Shown here in pieces: positions 33,961 to 44,897 of a DNA stretch of 64,000 nt (its first letter is position 1; each line of letters begins with the position of its first letter). Below the pieces are notes generated by a model that saw nothing but the letters and a program-made list of their open reading frames with translations, was not told where the DNA came from and did not search any database. Position numbers and translations under genes: made by a program. This DNA comes from Porphyra umbilicalis (Eukaryota > Rhodophyta > Bangiophyceae > Bangiales > Bangiaceae): assembly GCA_002049455.2 (NCBI GenBank), contig KV918819.1, positions 62,001 through 126,000 of the forward strand, in the 5' to 3' direction.

Positions 33961-36850
33961 CGGCGGGCGACGCGGCAGCCCGCCGCGCGTGTACAGCGGG
34001 GCGCGGCGCGGCGCGCGGGTGGGGCGCGCCCCGTCCCGGCGCGCGACTTTTTTTCGTCAGCGGCTGAGCTCACGGGGTGTGCAACTCCAATCAAACACTG
34101 TTTTGTGTGGCGCAGTTCAGGGGGTGGGGAATCGAGGAGCTCAAAAAAATCTCGCCTCAGCTGCTCCTGGGCTGCGCCAGACGTCCTGACTTGCGAACAG
34201 CAACATGTGGGATGTTCATCGGTCAGTAAGTGTGCCCATTTCAACGCACCTCTCATCGACTCCTTCTTTCCATACTGTACCTGACCTGTACAGACTGTAC
34301 GCGCAGATGGGCGGGCCACTGTCAAGACTGGGACACAGGATCACAGGGCCGGACCGTTCGTGTGCGGAGCATTCTGGTTGGGCCAGCACAGGACCTTGCG
34401 ACTCGGATCCTTGTGGGGTGGTCCGCTCGCCCGTTTGGGGCAGCGCTCGACGCCGCCGTCCTCCTCGACCTGGCCGCCGCAGAGCCGTCTGCCGTTTCCT
34501 GTCGCCGGGCCGCACAGCGCCGACAGCGACTTGGCTGAAGCGCACCGCTCTGAACTGCCTCCGCAGTATTTCTCTAGTGCGTGGCACCCTCAGTGGCAAA
34601 CAAGTAGCCGTTGCTGTTCGTGCAGAAGACAGCTCGAACGGTCGCACCTTGCCCACACAGCACGTTGTCAAATTGGGTCACGGAGAACTTAAAATATATG
34701 CGAACCGTGAGAGGTCGTGAGAGAAATGTTTTTCCATGCAGCAAACCTCGTGACACCATCCTCGCAAATGTCGCTGTGTCGATCTCTAAAAGGCTCTGTC
34801 TGAGAAGGCTTTCTGACACCCCCAGAGACCTTCTTACCCCACCCACCTGGTCACCCCTACCCATGTGCGTACTCGTCTACTCCCAATAGCTGCGGGCACC
34901 GCCCAACCACGGACACTTGTGCTTGCCTCCTTTCCTGTCCTCTCCCACTCCTTTCTCCTGCTGGCAGGGGGGGGGGGGCGAGGGGGGCTGCACATACATG
35001 CCGAGGGGGTCGGGGAGGATGGGGGCGCAAACGGTGTCGCTAGAGTGGGACGGCTGCTGGCATTGCCGTGCAGAGCTCTGGCAGGGTCATGGGGCAGGTC
35101 CTCCTTGCGCGATCAAACGGCACCCTTCACACCCAGTTCAAGGCAGACTTGGCGTACACAGTATGCATTCTTGCGGGCACATGGAGACCTCTGCTCGGAC
35201 GCCTCACCGTCGTAGCTTGTGTCAGCCAGACTTTGTTCAGTACCTGTTGGCATGATAGTCTGCTACCAATGGGGACCCAGGATGCGCCCCCGGTCAACCG
35301 GGCAGCCAACCAGCGGGCTGGAAAACGTCAAGCCTTGTGCTTGGGGATAGCGGGGCGATTAATAATAATTAGAAGTGCTGGGCGGCGCCAATGCGCGCCC
35401 TCGGCATGTGTGCAGGTGACTGCCATGCTGCCCCCAGCCCCGCTCCTGGCTGCCGCCCAAGTGCACAAGTGCTGCCAACATCCCCGCTCGCTCTCCTGGC
35501 CGACCGCTCGGCCCACCCTCCTGGCGGACCGCCCCGCCCACCCTCTGGTCGACCGCCCCACCCACCCTCCTGGCCGGAAGCCCCGGCCACCCTCTGTTCG
35601 ATCGCCCCGCCCACCCTCCTGCCGACCGCCCTCGTTCCTGTCGTATTCTTATCTGCATCCCCTCCATCCCACGCATTCTCTCCAGCTCGCACGGGGGCGG
35701 GGGGGAGTCACTCTACGACGGGCCGGACGACGTTTGCAGTCGCTGGACTAGTGGTGGTGGCGATTGGGTGGGGATCCACACTGGCGCAGTGTGGATAGTG
35801 TGACGCGCGCGGTGGGTGGGTGGTGGATGGGTTGGATGAACTGACCACGTACTTCTTTTTCGTGTTCGCTCGCCCGTCCCCCATGTATCCTTACCATGCA
35901 TATGTGCGATGGCTTCCTCTTTCTTGGCTTCTGTTTCTTTGCAAACCAATGGGTGTTGCTGACATCGAAGTCGAGTAACTTGTGTCATACGCACATGCAT
36001 GCGTGGTGTCCGCGAGTCGCTGACATGGTGAGCTTGCTGTTGTCCGGTGGCCTGTAGCTCTGTCAGAGTTTGCGGCTGTGTGCAGTTAGCTACATGTCTG
36101 CGTGACTCTGTAGCACACCGTGGCTTTCTTATCGATTTCGTGTCTGCTCTGCCACCCGTGCCCGCGCCGAGCAACAATAAAGCGACCGTGTCTTTCAATG
36201 CATCTTTGGCATGTATCCTCAATGCTGGCCGGTGTCACATCCTTTCCTCCGTCAGGGTCTTGCTCCACTTCTTCCCCGAGACCTCCGAGGGATCATTGCG
36301 GCGCGTCTCGCAACATATGTCTCGAAGGATGTGAACTTCTCCTTAAAGATTGGGCAAAGAGGAGTTATGTACTCATTTTCGATCTCTCTCTGAACGCAAA
36401 GGGGTCGAGCAGCAATACGGTTCGGCCTTGTTGCAGATACCTTGGAACCTGACACGAGATTTCATCAACGCGCTGTGCAAGAAAGGATGTCACAGCAATG
36501 GAGAAAGACTGTACCTCCCCCGGCGACTGCCACATGCTGTGCGCAACGTGGCTGCGCGACGACCTCGCCACTCATGGTATTGCTGACCTCCAAAAAAAGG
36601 CTGTTGCTGAGTGGTTGCAATCATTCAACAGCGTACGTGGACCAATGGAAAGGCTAGAAGTCATGTGAGTTCCTTACACAGTCTCCTCATGCAGCTCTGC
36701 GCACTGGAAACGCACATCAGGATCTCAAGAAATCTGAAAATATTTGTTGATCTCATGAGAAATCACAGGTCTGGCCCAGAACCATGGATGGAAAAAATCC
36801 GAATTTTTTACATCGCCATGTGATTAATCCATGAATTAATCAATAAAATA
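33961..36850. other. Long stretch without a firm gene
   Basis: Frames of 80-230 codons exist on both strands but show no domain. A minus-strand frame at 34574-34864 (RIYFKFSVTQFDNVLCGQG) looks protein-like but overlaps an open plus-strand frame (34205-34720), so neither is called. A G run occurs at 34967-34978 and a 24-25-bp repeat at 35496-35634. Sequence from 36700 to 36850 is AT-rich with attaatc/gattaat inverted repeats, possibly the 5' part of the hAT element that follows. Confidence 0.4.
35496..35634. repeat. Tandem repeat, about 5.5 units of 24-25 bp
   Basis: Units like ctggcggaccgccccgccca start at 35496, 35521, 35545, 35570, 35594 and 35619, with substitutions between units. Confidence 0.85.
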
Positions 36851-37102
36851 TTGCATTTTTTAATTAATCAACGTACGCAATGCATTTTTTGCTGCGCGCT
36901 TTTTCTTGTTGCGAATGCGGTGCTGTCCCCACGGCGACGACGCGACTTGCTGTGCCCAGACCACCCGGGTGACGCCGTCCGACCGACGGAAAGACCCCCC
37001 TCCCCCCTGCCCCGCCCTCGCCCACGCACGGACACCCCCTCAGCTGCTCCCTGGTGCGCGCTGGCCCTCAAGGTGCACCTTTCGGTGGTGAGCCACAGTA
37101 AG

Positions 37103-39580
37103 ATGCCACCTACGAGCGGCCCCTCGATTGGTCCGCGCACTTCGGTGAGTGCCGCCGCGTCGCCTGGCGCAGGCGTTAGCGCCGTGATGGACGTAGATGC
37201 GGGCGTCTTGACGGGGGCTGGCGCCTCAACGGGCGCGCTGGCGGGCGCCGCGACGGGCGCGAGCGCAGGCGCCTCGATGCGTGCGCGCGCCGGCGCCTCG
37301 ACGATTGCGGGCGCCTTGACGGGTGCGGGCGCCTCGGCGGGCGGGAGCGGTTCGGTGAGCGCCGCCGTCTCAGATGCCTCAGCCCGTTCTCTCCATCGAC
37401 GGGCAGGACGCGAGGCCAGCGAGACCAAGCTGGAGTTTGAGATCATCTCCAGGGTCGGCTCTCGCTGCCGACACTGCTCCAAGGTGGTGAAGAACAAGCA
37501 GCAAAACGGCACCAGATTGGCTTCTCACCTGTACGGCTGCCGGGCCGCCTCGCTGGACGTGCGGCAGATGGCGTGGGGAGCCTGTGTGACGCTGCAAAAC
37601 ACCAAGCCGCGGCCGATCGACCCCCCCGTGTTGAGTGGTGGTCCTGCTCTTCCTCCTTCTGGGCCAGCAGCTGGAGCTGGCGGTGCTGGTTTGGGCTCAC
37701 AGGCATCTGCTTCCCAGACATCCTCTCGCGGCGTGATCAACTTTTTGGACCGTATCACGGACGAGCAGGTAAGCACCGTCGAGGCTGCTATTCTAAACTT
37801 TTTCGTGCTCAACCGTGTACCGTTTACATCCGTGGAAAGTCCGCGCTTCATCAACCTCCTCAAGACGCTGCGCCCTGCTTACGTTGCCCGTCAGCGGGTG
37901 CCGTCCCGCAAGAAGCTGGCAGGAAAGATGCTCGACGACCTCAACGAATCCACTCGCAAGGACGTCCTCCAAGCCCTACGTGATTGGTGCACCAGGCGAA
38001 AGGCCGTGTTCATCCTGGACGCCTGGGAGAACGTCTGCAACCACCATATCATCAACATCCTCGCCTTGATCGGGGAGACGGCGGTATTCCTCGACTCCAT
38101 TTACTGCGGTCATGAATGCCAAGACGCGGCGGGGCAGGCGCGCCTCGTGCAAGAGCAGTTAGTCAAGTACGGGAGGATGAAGACCTTCAACGCGTTGGCC
38201 TCCGACAATGCGGCCGCGTGCATCGAGATGCGGCGCCTCGTGGCAGCCGCCAACCCCGGGCTCGCTTCGCTGAACGACCAGGCCCATGTCGCCACCCTCC
38301 TGATTGGGGACCTTTGCAAGGTGGAGTGGATTCAGGCGTGCCTTTCCAAGGCCCTTGCAGTTTCGTCGTACGTACGTCGACACACTCGGTTGCTGGCGGC
38401 GTACACGGCGGCCAAGGACGATTAAAACCAAGCGCAGCAGCCCGGCGCAGCAGCAGCGAAGCTGACCGCCGTTGAATACCCCACCCCTAGCACCACCCTC
38501 TTCTTGTACAACCGCGACGTCCTGCTAGCGTGCGCTCGCAATCGGCACGCCCTGAGAAACTTTTTCGAGCGCAACAACGGCGTCGAGGTGCCGCGCCTCG
38601 TCAAACCGCGCAACCAGGCCGCCCGACAGTCGCAGGCTGCTTTTGTGCGGGTGGCTGAGTCGGCCAGCGACGCCCGGGACTGGGCTGCCGCCGCTGCCAT
38701 GCTCGACCCCGTCGCCGCCTACCTGCGGATCTTTGACGGCCAGAGCGGTCGCTTGTCCCTTGTGCTACCGGCCACCACGAAGCTGCAGAAGGAGATGGAT
38801 TCCATTGGCAGCACGTTGCGCACGAGCGGCACAGTCGGTACGGCGTCAGCAGACGTGTTCTCACAGCTGACGGCGACTGTCGCCAAGCGGGTGTCGGGGC
38901 CAACGGATTGCAGCGTGCGCGTACTGCTCCTAGTGGACATCCACTTCCTCGAAGCAGCTCTGGACCCGATTTTGTTTTATGCCCAGGCCAGCGACGTGTC
39001 CATCGTCGAGGAGCGCACCTTTCGGGCCGTCCGATCCTTTTTAGTGTGCTCCCCCGTCGTGATTTCCCCTCACCAGCTGGTGACGCTCAACGACGACCAG
39101 CGGGTCACCCTGCTGCGGGAGCAATTCACCGCCTACACCGGCCTGTCGGGGACGTTTTTCAAGGGCGCGTTTGCGGCGCGCAAGCCTGGAATGGCGGTTG
39201 ACATTGCATCTATCATGACATCCAGTTGGGACGCGTTGGGGTGGTGGTCACTGTATGGTGGCAGCGCGCCGGAGCTGCGGGAGATCGGAAAGGCCCTGGC
39301 CGGGATGTCACCCTCCTGCTGCCCTGTCGAGCGTTCCTTCTCCGTGCAAAAGTCCATCCACACGCTTGTCCGCAATCGACTGGCGCACGACAAGGTTGCC
39401 AAGCTGATGTTTGTGCATACCAACTTGAGCGTTCTGGAAGGACGGGACGGGCTCGGTAACCTTCCGGGCTTTTTGCAGTCAGTAGTAGAAGAAGAGATCA
39501 TGGGTGTCTTTGAGGGCGACGAGAGCGGTGAGGACGGTGGGACGCAGGAGGCCTTCAGCAACCCCGTCGATGGGGAATAG
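37103..39580 (+). mobile_element. hAT-type DNA transposase, nearly whole, one in-frame stop
   Basis: Cut-and-paste transposase. ATG at 37103 (MPPTSGPSIGPRTS) opens a low-complexity Ala/Gly/Thr N-terminus. A BED zinc finger follows (residues about 115-155: CRHCSKVVK to SHLYGC). Next is the catalytic core of the DUF659/hAT type: first Asp in FILDAWENVCNHHIINILAL, second in NALASDNAAACIEMRRL, then LNDQAHVATLLIGDLCK and RFINLL upstream. After TAKDD a TAA at 38423 interrupts the frame, which resumes at once in the same register (FLYNRDVLLACARNRHAL). The C-terminus carries the dimerisation region (WWSLYGG, PSCCPVERSFSVQKSIHTLV, RNRLAHDKVAKLMFVHTNLS) and ends at 39580. The stop is either a single inactivating change or within a small unrecognised intron. 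Terminal repeats were not found; 36.8 kb has AT-rich inverted repeats and agGTCTGGCCCAGAACC. Confidence 0.85.
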
Positions 39581-39653
39581 TATAGAAAGGTTTTTGACAC
39601 GCGAACTTTTCCCCCCCAAATTACAGCAGGGACCATCGGAGCCTCCTCTACAG

Positions 39654-40484
39654 ATGAGCTTGGTGCTGGCGACTACCTGGGACGCAGCGTCTACGCGCCC
39701 CCCCCCCCCCCCCCGCCCCCCCACATCAGACGACGGGGCGCCCGAGCCGCCCCCCGAGCCGCACGCCGCTGACAAGCGCCCACCCCCCCCCAACACGACC
39801 GAAAACGAGCCGCTGATCGCCGGGACGGCAGTGGCGGCGCCATCACCCGGCCCCAGCCAGCCACCGCCGCCCTCATCTCCGACGAAGTCCGTGGTGGCGG
39901 CGCGGCGGGCACGCGCGGCGGCGGTGGAGGCCCGCAGCCACTGCCACCGTCAGTCGCTGCCGCTCGACGAGGCGCTTCCGACAGTGGTGGTGCTGGTGCT
40001 GCGCAGCGCCTGCCCGCCCATCGGGGCGCGGGTGGGGGTGTGGCGGACGCCGGCGCGGGGTGGGTCGGCGGCGGTGGCGGCCGCCGCCCCCGACATCGAT
40101 AACGAGGGCGCCAACAGCGGGGAGCCGAGCGGCGACGAATACCGGGCAGCGTGCGGCGCTGTCCGCGGCGACGGCGCCGCCGTCGCCGACGTGGCGCGAG
40201 GCGGGACGCCCCTATTTGTCCCCAAGACGACCGCCGCCGCCGCCGCCGCCGGCTGCGCCACCCCGTCCCACACCGCCGTCGAGCGGCGGCGCTGCGTGGT
40301 GGCCGTGGCGGTTGACGCGGCGGCGGTCTCCGCCGCTGAAGCGCCCACCATGGCGCCGCCTTCGGAAAGGGAGTGGCACGTTGCAGAACCAGAACGAGGG
40401 GTTGTCCGCTGGGACGTCGATCCGCGTGGCCCTCGCCCGCCCGCGCGCCGCGGGCGAGGGCAAGGCGATGACGCCGGTGGCTAG
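39654..40484 (+). CDS. Unrecognised Pro/Ala-rich protein next to the LTR fossil
   Basis: Plus-strand frame with strong G/C third positions. It is readable from ATG at 39654 (MSLVLATTWDAASTRPPPPP); the same frame is open further up to 39504. Then come SDDGAPEPPPEPHAADKRPP, VVVLVLRSACPPIGARVGVW, PDIDNEGANSGEPSGDEYRA, GGTPLFVPKTTAAAAAAGCA and RCVVAVAVDAAAVSAAEAPT, with a stop at 40484. The ATG directly follows ctctacag, so 39654 could instead begin an internal exon. The last 25-30 codons overlap the end of the minus-strand LTR fossil, so the original C-terminus may have been lost when that element landed. No domain recognised. Confidence 0.4.
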   Translation: MSLVLATTWDAASTRPPPPPRPPTSDDGAPEPPPEPHAADKRPPPPNTTENEPLIAGTAVAAPSPGPSQPPPPSSPTKSVVAARRARAAAVEARSHCHRQSLPLDEALPTVVVLVLRSACPPIGARVGVWRTPARGGSAAVAAAAPDIDNEGANSGEPSGDEYRAACGAVRGDGAAVADVARGGTPLFVPKTTAAAAAAGCATPSHTAVERRRCVVAVAVDAAAVSAAEAPTMAPPSEREWHVAEPERGVVRWDVDPRGPRPPARRGRGQGDDAGG

Positions 40485-40802
40485 CACCTAGACCCGTCCG
40501 ACGGCCATCTCCGGTCGAAGGGTCACCTCGCAGTCCCCGAAGTTCGAAATTACGACCGGGAAGGCGATGTCGGGAAGGATCTCGTGCACCTCGTTGGCGA
40601 CCGTCGCCCTGTGCATCGTCATCAACCGGGAGGCGCCAAAGACCTGACCCAGGCCTCCCCACGGGGTGCGCACCCAGGCGAGCGTCGCCGAACGTGGCGC
40701 CAATTGCGTCTTGTAGGCCAGCCGCAGCACGCGGGACGCCGAGGCGCGGCGGTCGATCTGGTCATTGGGCCCCCGAACGATCGCCGACGCCGTGCCGTCC
40801 TG

Positions 40803-41405
40803 CTAGCGCACGGCTTGGTCCGACAGTAGGGTGGCTTGGGCGTGCGTGTCCAGGAAGTCGCACCCCAACAGGGTGAGGACGGAGAGGTTGGCGACCGCCT
40901 GGAACGTGCAGGGCACACACAGCCCCCCCGCCCGGAACAACAGGGAAACCGTTCCCGATGTCACCAGCTGGTTGCCGTTCGCGTCGCGGAGCTGGAGCCC
41001 GCCGCCCGGGTCGTGGGGCGTGATCGCCGCGTGCCACTCGTCGGGGAGGGCCGCACGCCGGATGACGCTGGCGCCTGCGCCGGTGTCGATGAAGACAGAG
41101 GATGTGACCATGTTGGAGGCGTGGCGCCTTCGTGAGGCCGTGATCTTATAGTTGTGCAACGCCCCGAGGAGGATCTCGGCTTCCTTGGACGAGGGCGCCG
41201 ACTCCGCCGGAGGTGGGGTGCTGGCCGGCCTCGCCGCTGCCACGGCCGAGGGAACAGGGTCAGCCCGCTCGGGCTTATCGACCGGGCGGGGCAGTATGCG
41301 GGGGCGGAAGGCGGGAAAGGGCCGGACGCCCCGTCCACAGCGCCAGATGGCCCGTTGTCGGGCTGCCGTGATGTACGCGGGTCGTCGGGCGGGTTTGAGG
41401 CGCAC
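40803..41405 (-). pseudogene. Retropepsin-type protease region of the fossil
   Basis: Contains SSVFIDTGAGASVIRRAAL, with the Asp-Thr-Gly active-site triad, and LTLLGCDFLDTHAQATLL, matching the second hydrophobic-Gly motif of retropepsins. It lies just downstream of the gag-like frame in element order, in a separate frame, which is common in this class. Confidence 0.7.
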
Positions 41406-41440
41406 GGCCTCGGTGGGCAGCTCACGTAGGAGGCTGCCCC

Positions 41441-43858
41441 TTACTCGTTTCCCTGGGCCTCATCGTCGGCGTCGCCTGCTGCCTCATCTGCGTCCTCGAT
41501 CGACCTACCGCGGGTCAGCTGGCGCCACTCCTCCGCGGTCGTCGTGCCCTCGTCGGTTTCGTAGGCTTCCGCGTTGCGTTCCACCTCATGGAGGACGTGC
41601 ACCCCCGAGGCGGCCACCTGCGCGGTGACCGCCGCCGGGCCGCCGCCCGTCGTCGTCCGTCCGCGCCGGACCGCCTCCCGTGCGTGACGAGCGCGCTCTT
41701 GCTGCTCCGGGGTCATGATGGGGCACTGCTCCGCCCAGTGGCCAGGGTCGTAGCGCACGACGCAGGCCCCCCGACGGCGCGTGGGGCCACCAGCGGGATA
41801 CACGCGCGGGTGTGCGGGTTCACGCCCCGCGGGACTAAACGCGTGATGAGGGCGCCCGGGAAAGGGGACCCCCGTACCCACCCGGCTCCCCGCAGCGCCG
41901 GACGCGGCCGGCCCTGGCCCGCGTGTCAGCGGGGACGCAAACTCCGTCGTACGCCGGTAGCCCGTCCGGGGAACAGGGGTTGGTCCCCACGCAGCCGGGG
42001 CTGACTCGGCATGACCGGCCAGGAGGACTTGCGAATCCCCCACCTCGGCCGCTGCGAAGGCGACTTGCGCCGCGTGCCAGTCCCAGGACGTGGCGACCGC
42101 GGCTACCGTGGCGACGTCCCCGTCCACCGGGGCGGCGCCCCCGAGCGCCTTCGATGCGGGGGCCTTGCTCCGTGGCGTCAGCGACAACCGGTTCCGGGCT
42201 GGCGGTTTGGGCGCCAGCTTGGTCTTGTGCAGAGCGCGCGAAGACTTTCCTTCCCTGTCGAGGTGGGCTTTGAGCTTGGTGAACGACCGACCGGCCGTAT
42301 CGTACTGCCGCGCGGCGGCCGGGAGGGACTCTCCCACGCCCTGCACCAGGACCGCCTTTAGCTCCTTGCCGTCCAGGAGTGCCCCGAGGGCGTCGTTAAA
42401 CGCCACGATGCGGTCGCCAAACTGTCCTTCGGTTTCCCAGGCGTGCTGCTTCGCGTACTGCAGCTTCTGGAGGCGGTCGGAGAGGACGTCCTTGTCCAAG
42501 TACTCCTCCAGCAGCTCCCGGATGATGTGCTTGAACTTGGGCTGGGCGGCAACCGCCGCCGTGTCGATGCCCATGGGCACCACGCGGCGGATGACCACCA
42601 TAACGGTCTCGGAGACAAGCCACTGCAGCAGGTTCACCGCGGCCCCCTCGGCCACGCCGAGGGCGTCGCACGAGTTCTTGAGCTGCCGCAGGAAGTTGAT
42701 CACGCTCACGCTATCCTTGGCGTCCCAACACCGGTCCTCCGTCAGCATCATCTCCTTGAGGTCCCGCCCGTTGTACCGCTGCTGTGCACGCTGGGTACGC
42801 GAGAACCCAGGCGTGCGGTCAAACAGGCGGTACGCGTCCGTCTTGAACAAGGGGACGAACCGGGGGTCCGTGACCCGCTCCAGCCGCTGGTCGCGCCGCA
42901 GGCGCCGGACCTCCTCGCCCACGATCGACTCGCGGAACTCCGCCATGGATGCCGCGGGCTCCCCCGTGGCCTCCGAGTCCGCCTCGCTATCGGACGAGTG
43001 GGCGCCCGCGTGGACGCCGCCGGCCGGCGAGGTGGCCCACCCGGGTGCCGGCGCCGCTGATCGGGCGGAGGCGCTTGGCGCCGCTTGCGGGGCCGCGCGC
43101 GCCGGCGGGGGCAGCGTGTCGAGGATAGCCGCCGAGGAGGCCGTCTCCACAATTTGGTCGCGTAGGCGGCAGAGCTCTCCAAGCTCCTGCCGCATTTCCG
43201 CCATGAGCAGCCGCGACTCGGTCGTGTCGGCCGCCGTCTCGGGGCGACGCCCGGTCGACCGCCGAGATCCGCGCGCGATGCGCCCGTGGCGCCCCGTGCG
43301 GGTCCCCATCTGAGCCGCGCTACCGTCCGTTGGGGGCGAGGCCCCGGGGCGACGCCCGGCCCGCGCCGCCGCCCAAGCGGAGAACGTCTCCTCCGCCTCC
43401 GTAGTGTCAACTTCTCTTGTCTCGGCGTCTGCCCGTCGGCGCGCCGCGGACGACGGGGCCGGGCCGTGTCCAGCTCCGTCCTGGCGCCGCGGCGGCGCGA
43501 AAGCGCCGCCCCGGCGCCTCAGGTCCCGAGGGGTGTTCGCGGGCCCCCCCGGACCCCGTTGGGACGCTGTCCCCGTCAGTCCCAGATCTGAGGCGACGGC
43601 GCGGTCGGTCGCCGCGGGATGCGTGTGGTCGGGATCAAAGAGCGACGTGCCGTGCACCGTCGCCACCGAACCACCGCCCGCCGTCGACGCCGCCGGGCCC
43701 CCTCGCCCCAGGGCGATGAGTTCTGGCAACGACGGCAACCCGTCCCGCCCGTCTGCACGGGCCCCGGCGACCGCGGCGACGTCACCGTCGCTAACGACCG
43801 CGCGGGGAGCGCCCTCGGTGACAGACGAGGAAGAAGAAAAGGAAGCGACGCGGTCCAT
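41441..43858 (-). pseudogene. gag-like frame of the retroelement fossil
   Basis: Minus-strand frame from MDRVASFSSSSSVTEGAP. The middle has capsid-like helices (FLRQLKNSCDALGVAEGAAV, NLLQWLVSETVMVVIRRVVP, HIIRELLEEYLDKDVLSDRL), followed by a Cys/His region near the end (HWAEQCPIMTPEQQERAR) of the kind found in gag nucleocapsids. The N-terminal third is low complexity. Treated as part of the fossil. Confidence 0.65.
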
Positions 43859-43961
43859 GGCCCCGTGGGACGCGACGCGTGCCTTGGGGCGATCCTCCAA
43901 CAAGCCGGTACAACCTTGAGATCGGGGCCGGGGGTCGTGCGACCGAGCGTGGACCAATGGT

Positions 43962-43977
43962 CTCACCCAAAGCGCCA
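43962..43977 (-). other. Primer-binding-site-like sequence of the retroelement
   Basis: Two bases after the putative LTR end, the minus strand reads TGGCGCTTTGGGTGAG. It starts with TGG, as expected for pairing to a tRNA 3' CCA end. The tRNA is not identified. Confidence 0.45.
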
Positions 43978-43979
43978 GA

Positions 43980-44245
43980 TGTAGCACAGCCCCGTAGCCA
44001 CGAGCCCGAAGAGGGAAGTATCCCACCGCTGCCGTCCAAAGAACGTGCCCCCTATAGGATCACCCGATCCGGGAAGAAGGGCCGCCAAAGGTACAAGACA
44101 AAAGGCACGGTTTACTTGCCAGCGACGACGGTGCCTCCCACCATCGTCGCCCTTCGTCCTCATAAGGGCGGAAACCGACGTGCGGGCCCAATTCCCTTAA
44201 TGGGAATTGGCCCGCACCGCCAACCAACCAATACTACTAAATACA
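43980..44245 (-). repeat. Putative 5' LTR of the retroelement fossil (266 bp)
   Basis: On the minus strand the stretch begins TGTATTTAGTAGTATTGG and ends GGCTGTGCTACA, the TG...CA form of LTRs, and the primer-binding-like site follows directly. It contains a near-perfect palindrome at 44180-44217 (tgcgggcccaattccc and its reverse complement). Limits are inferred from this form, since no second LTR is present for comparison. Confidence 0.5.
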
Positions 44246-44897
44246 ATGCAAGACAAGTCCCCCGAGGCGGTAAGTAGAGACGAGGGGGAATCTGGGCCAC
44301 GCACCCCGCCCTGACGTGGCGGCCGGTGGTGCGGACACGCCGGGGCGCCGGCCGCCCTCCGCGCCCACCGCCCACGGGCGGGCCCGGCGTGGCTGGGTGC
44401 GCGGCGCGCGCCCCGTCGGCGTGTCGTCCGTCCCGCGCCCGGTGCCAGCGGGTGAGCCGTGTTGCCCGCGGCTGCCGGGCCCGCTTGCGCATCCCATGCC
44501 GCGCCCGCTCACCGCCAGCGCCACCCCCCGCCGGGTGGTGCTACAATCGTTGTTGCTCCGACGCGCACGCTGGTCACACTTCCGCACAAGTATAGGCAGG
44601 GACACTGTGTTGCCGCGGTGCAGGCGCCCGTATTGGCGCCAGCAGGCGCCGCAGCAGTCACAAATCAAGAAAAACCAAAAAAAACGTGTAATGCATAATG
44701 GGCCCGCCATCGTGGCGTCGTCCGTAGCGTCGGAAAAGATACACGCCCGAGCACAAGGCCGCGCCCCCGACCCACATCAGCGCGCCATTGTTCCTCCCCT
44801 GCCGCTGCACAGCGTGTCGGCACTCGCCCCCCACCCGTCACGCGCGGACCCTCTCCCACGGGCCTACTGCCACGCCACGCGGCGCCGCTCGCCGCTC
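44246..44897. other. Intergenic DNA without a supported gene
   Basis: GC-rich sequence flanking the LTR fossil. Overlapping frames on both strands, no domain. Confidence 0.4.

Larger units (their letters stand above)
40390..44245 (-). mobile_element. LTR retroelement fossil, partial (LTR, gag, protease)
   Basis: Minus-strand remnant of an LTR retrotransposon. In element order: an LTR-like end (43980-44245), a primer-binding-site-like stretch, a gag-like frame (41441-43858), and a protease region (40803-41405) carrying the FIDTGAGASVI signature of retropepsins. A segment of about 400 bp follows, consistent with sequence past the protease. I see no reverse transcriptase, RNase H or integrase, and no second LTR in the window, so the element is incomplete at its 3' end; the coding part is also broken in a few places. 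Ty3/gypsy-like order is likely, but without reverse transcriptase the family is not certain. Age cannot be estimated without LTR pairs; the readable gag suggests it is not ancient. Confidence 0.7.

Noticed and set aside
34574-34864. Minus-strand frame with protein-like end (FKFSVTQFDNVLCGQG)
   Set aside because: A longer plus-strand frame overlaps it and neither has a domain, splice or start evidence.
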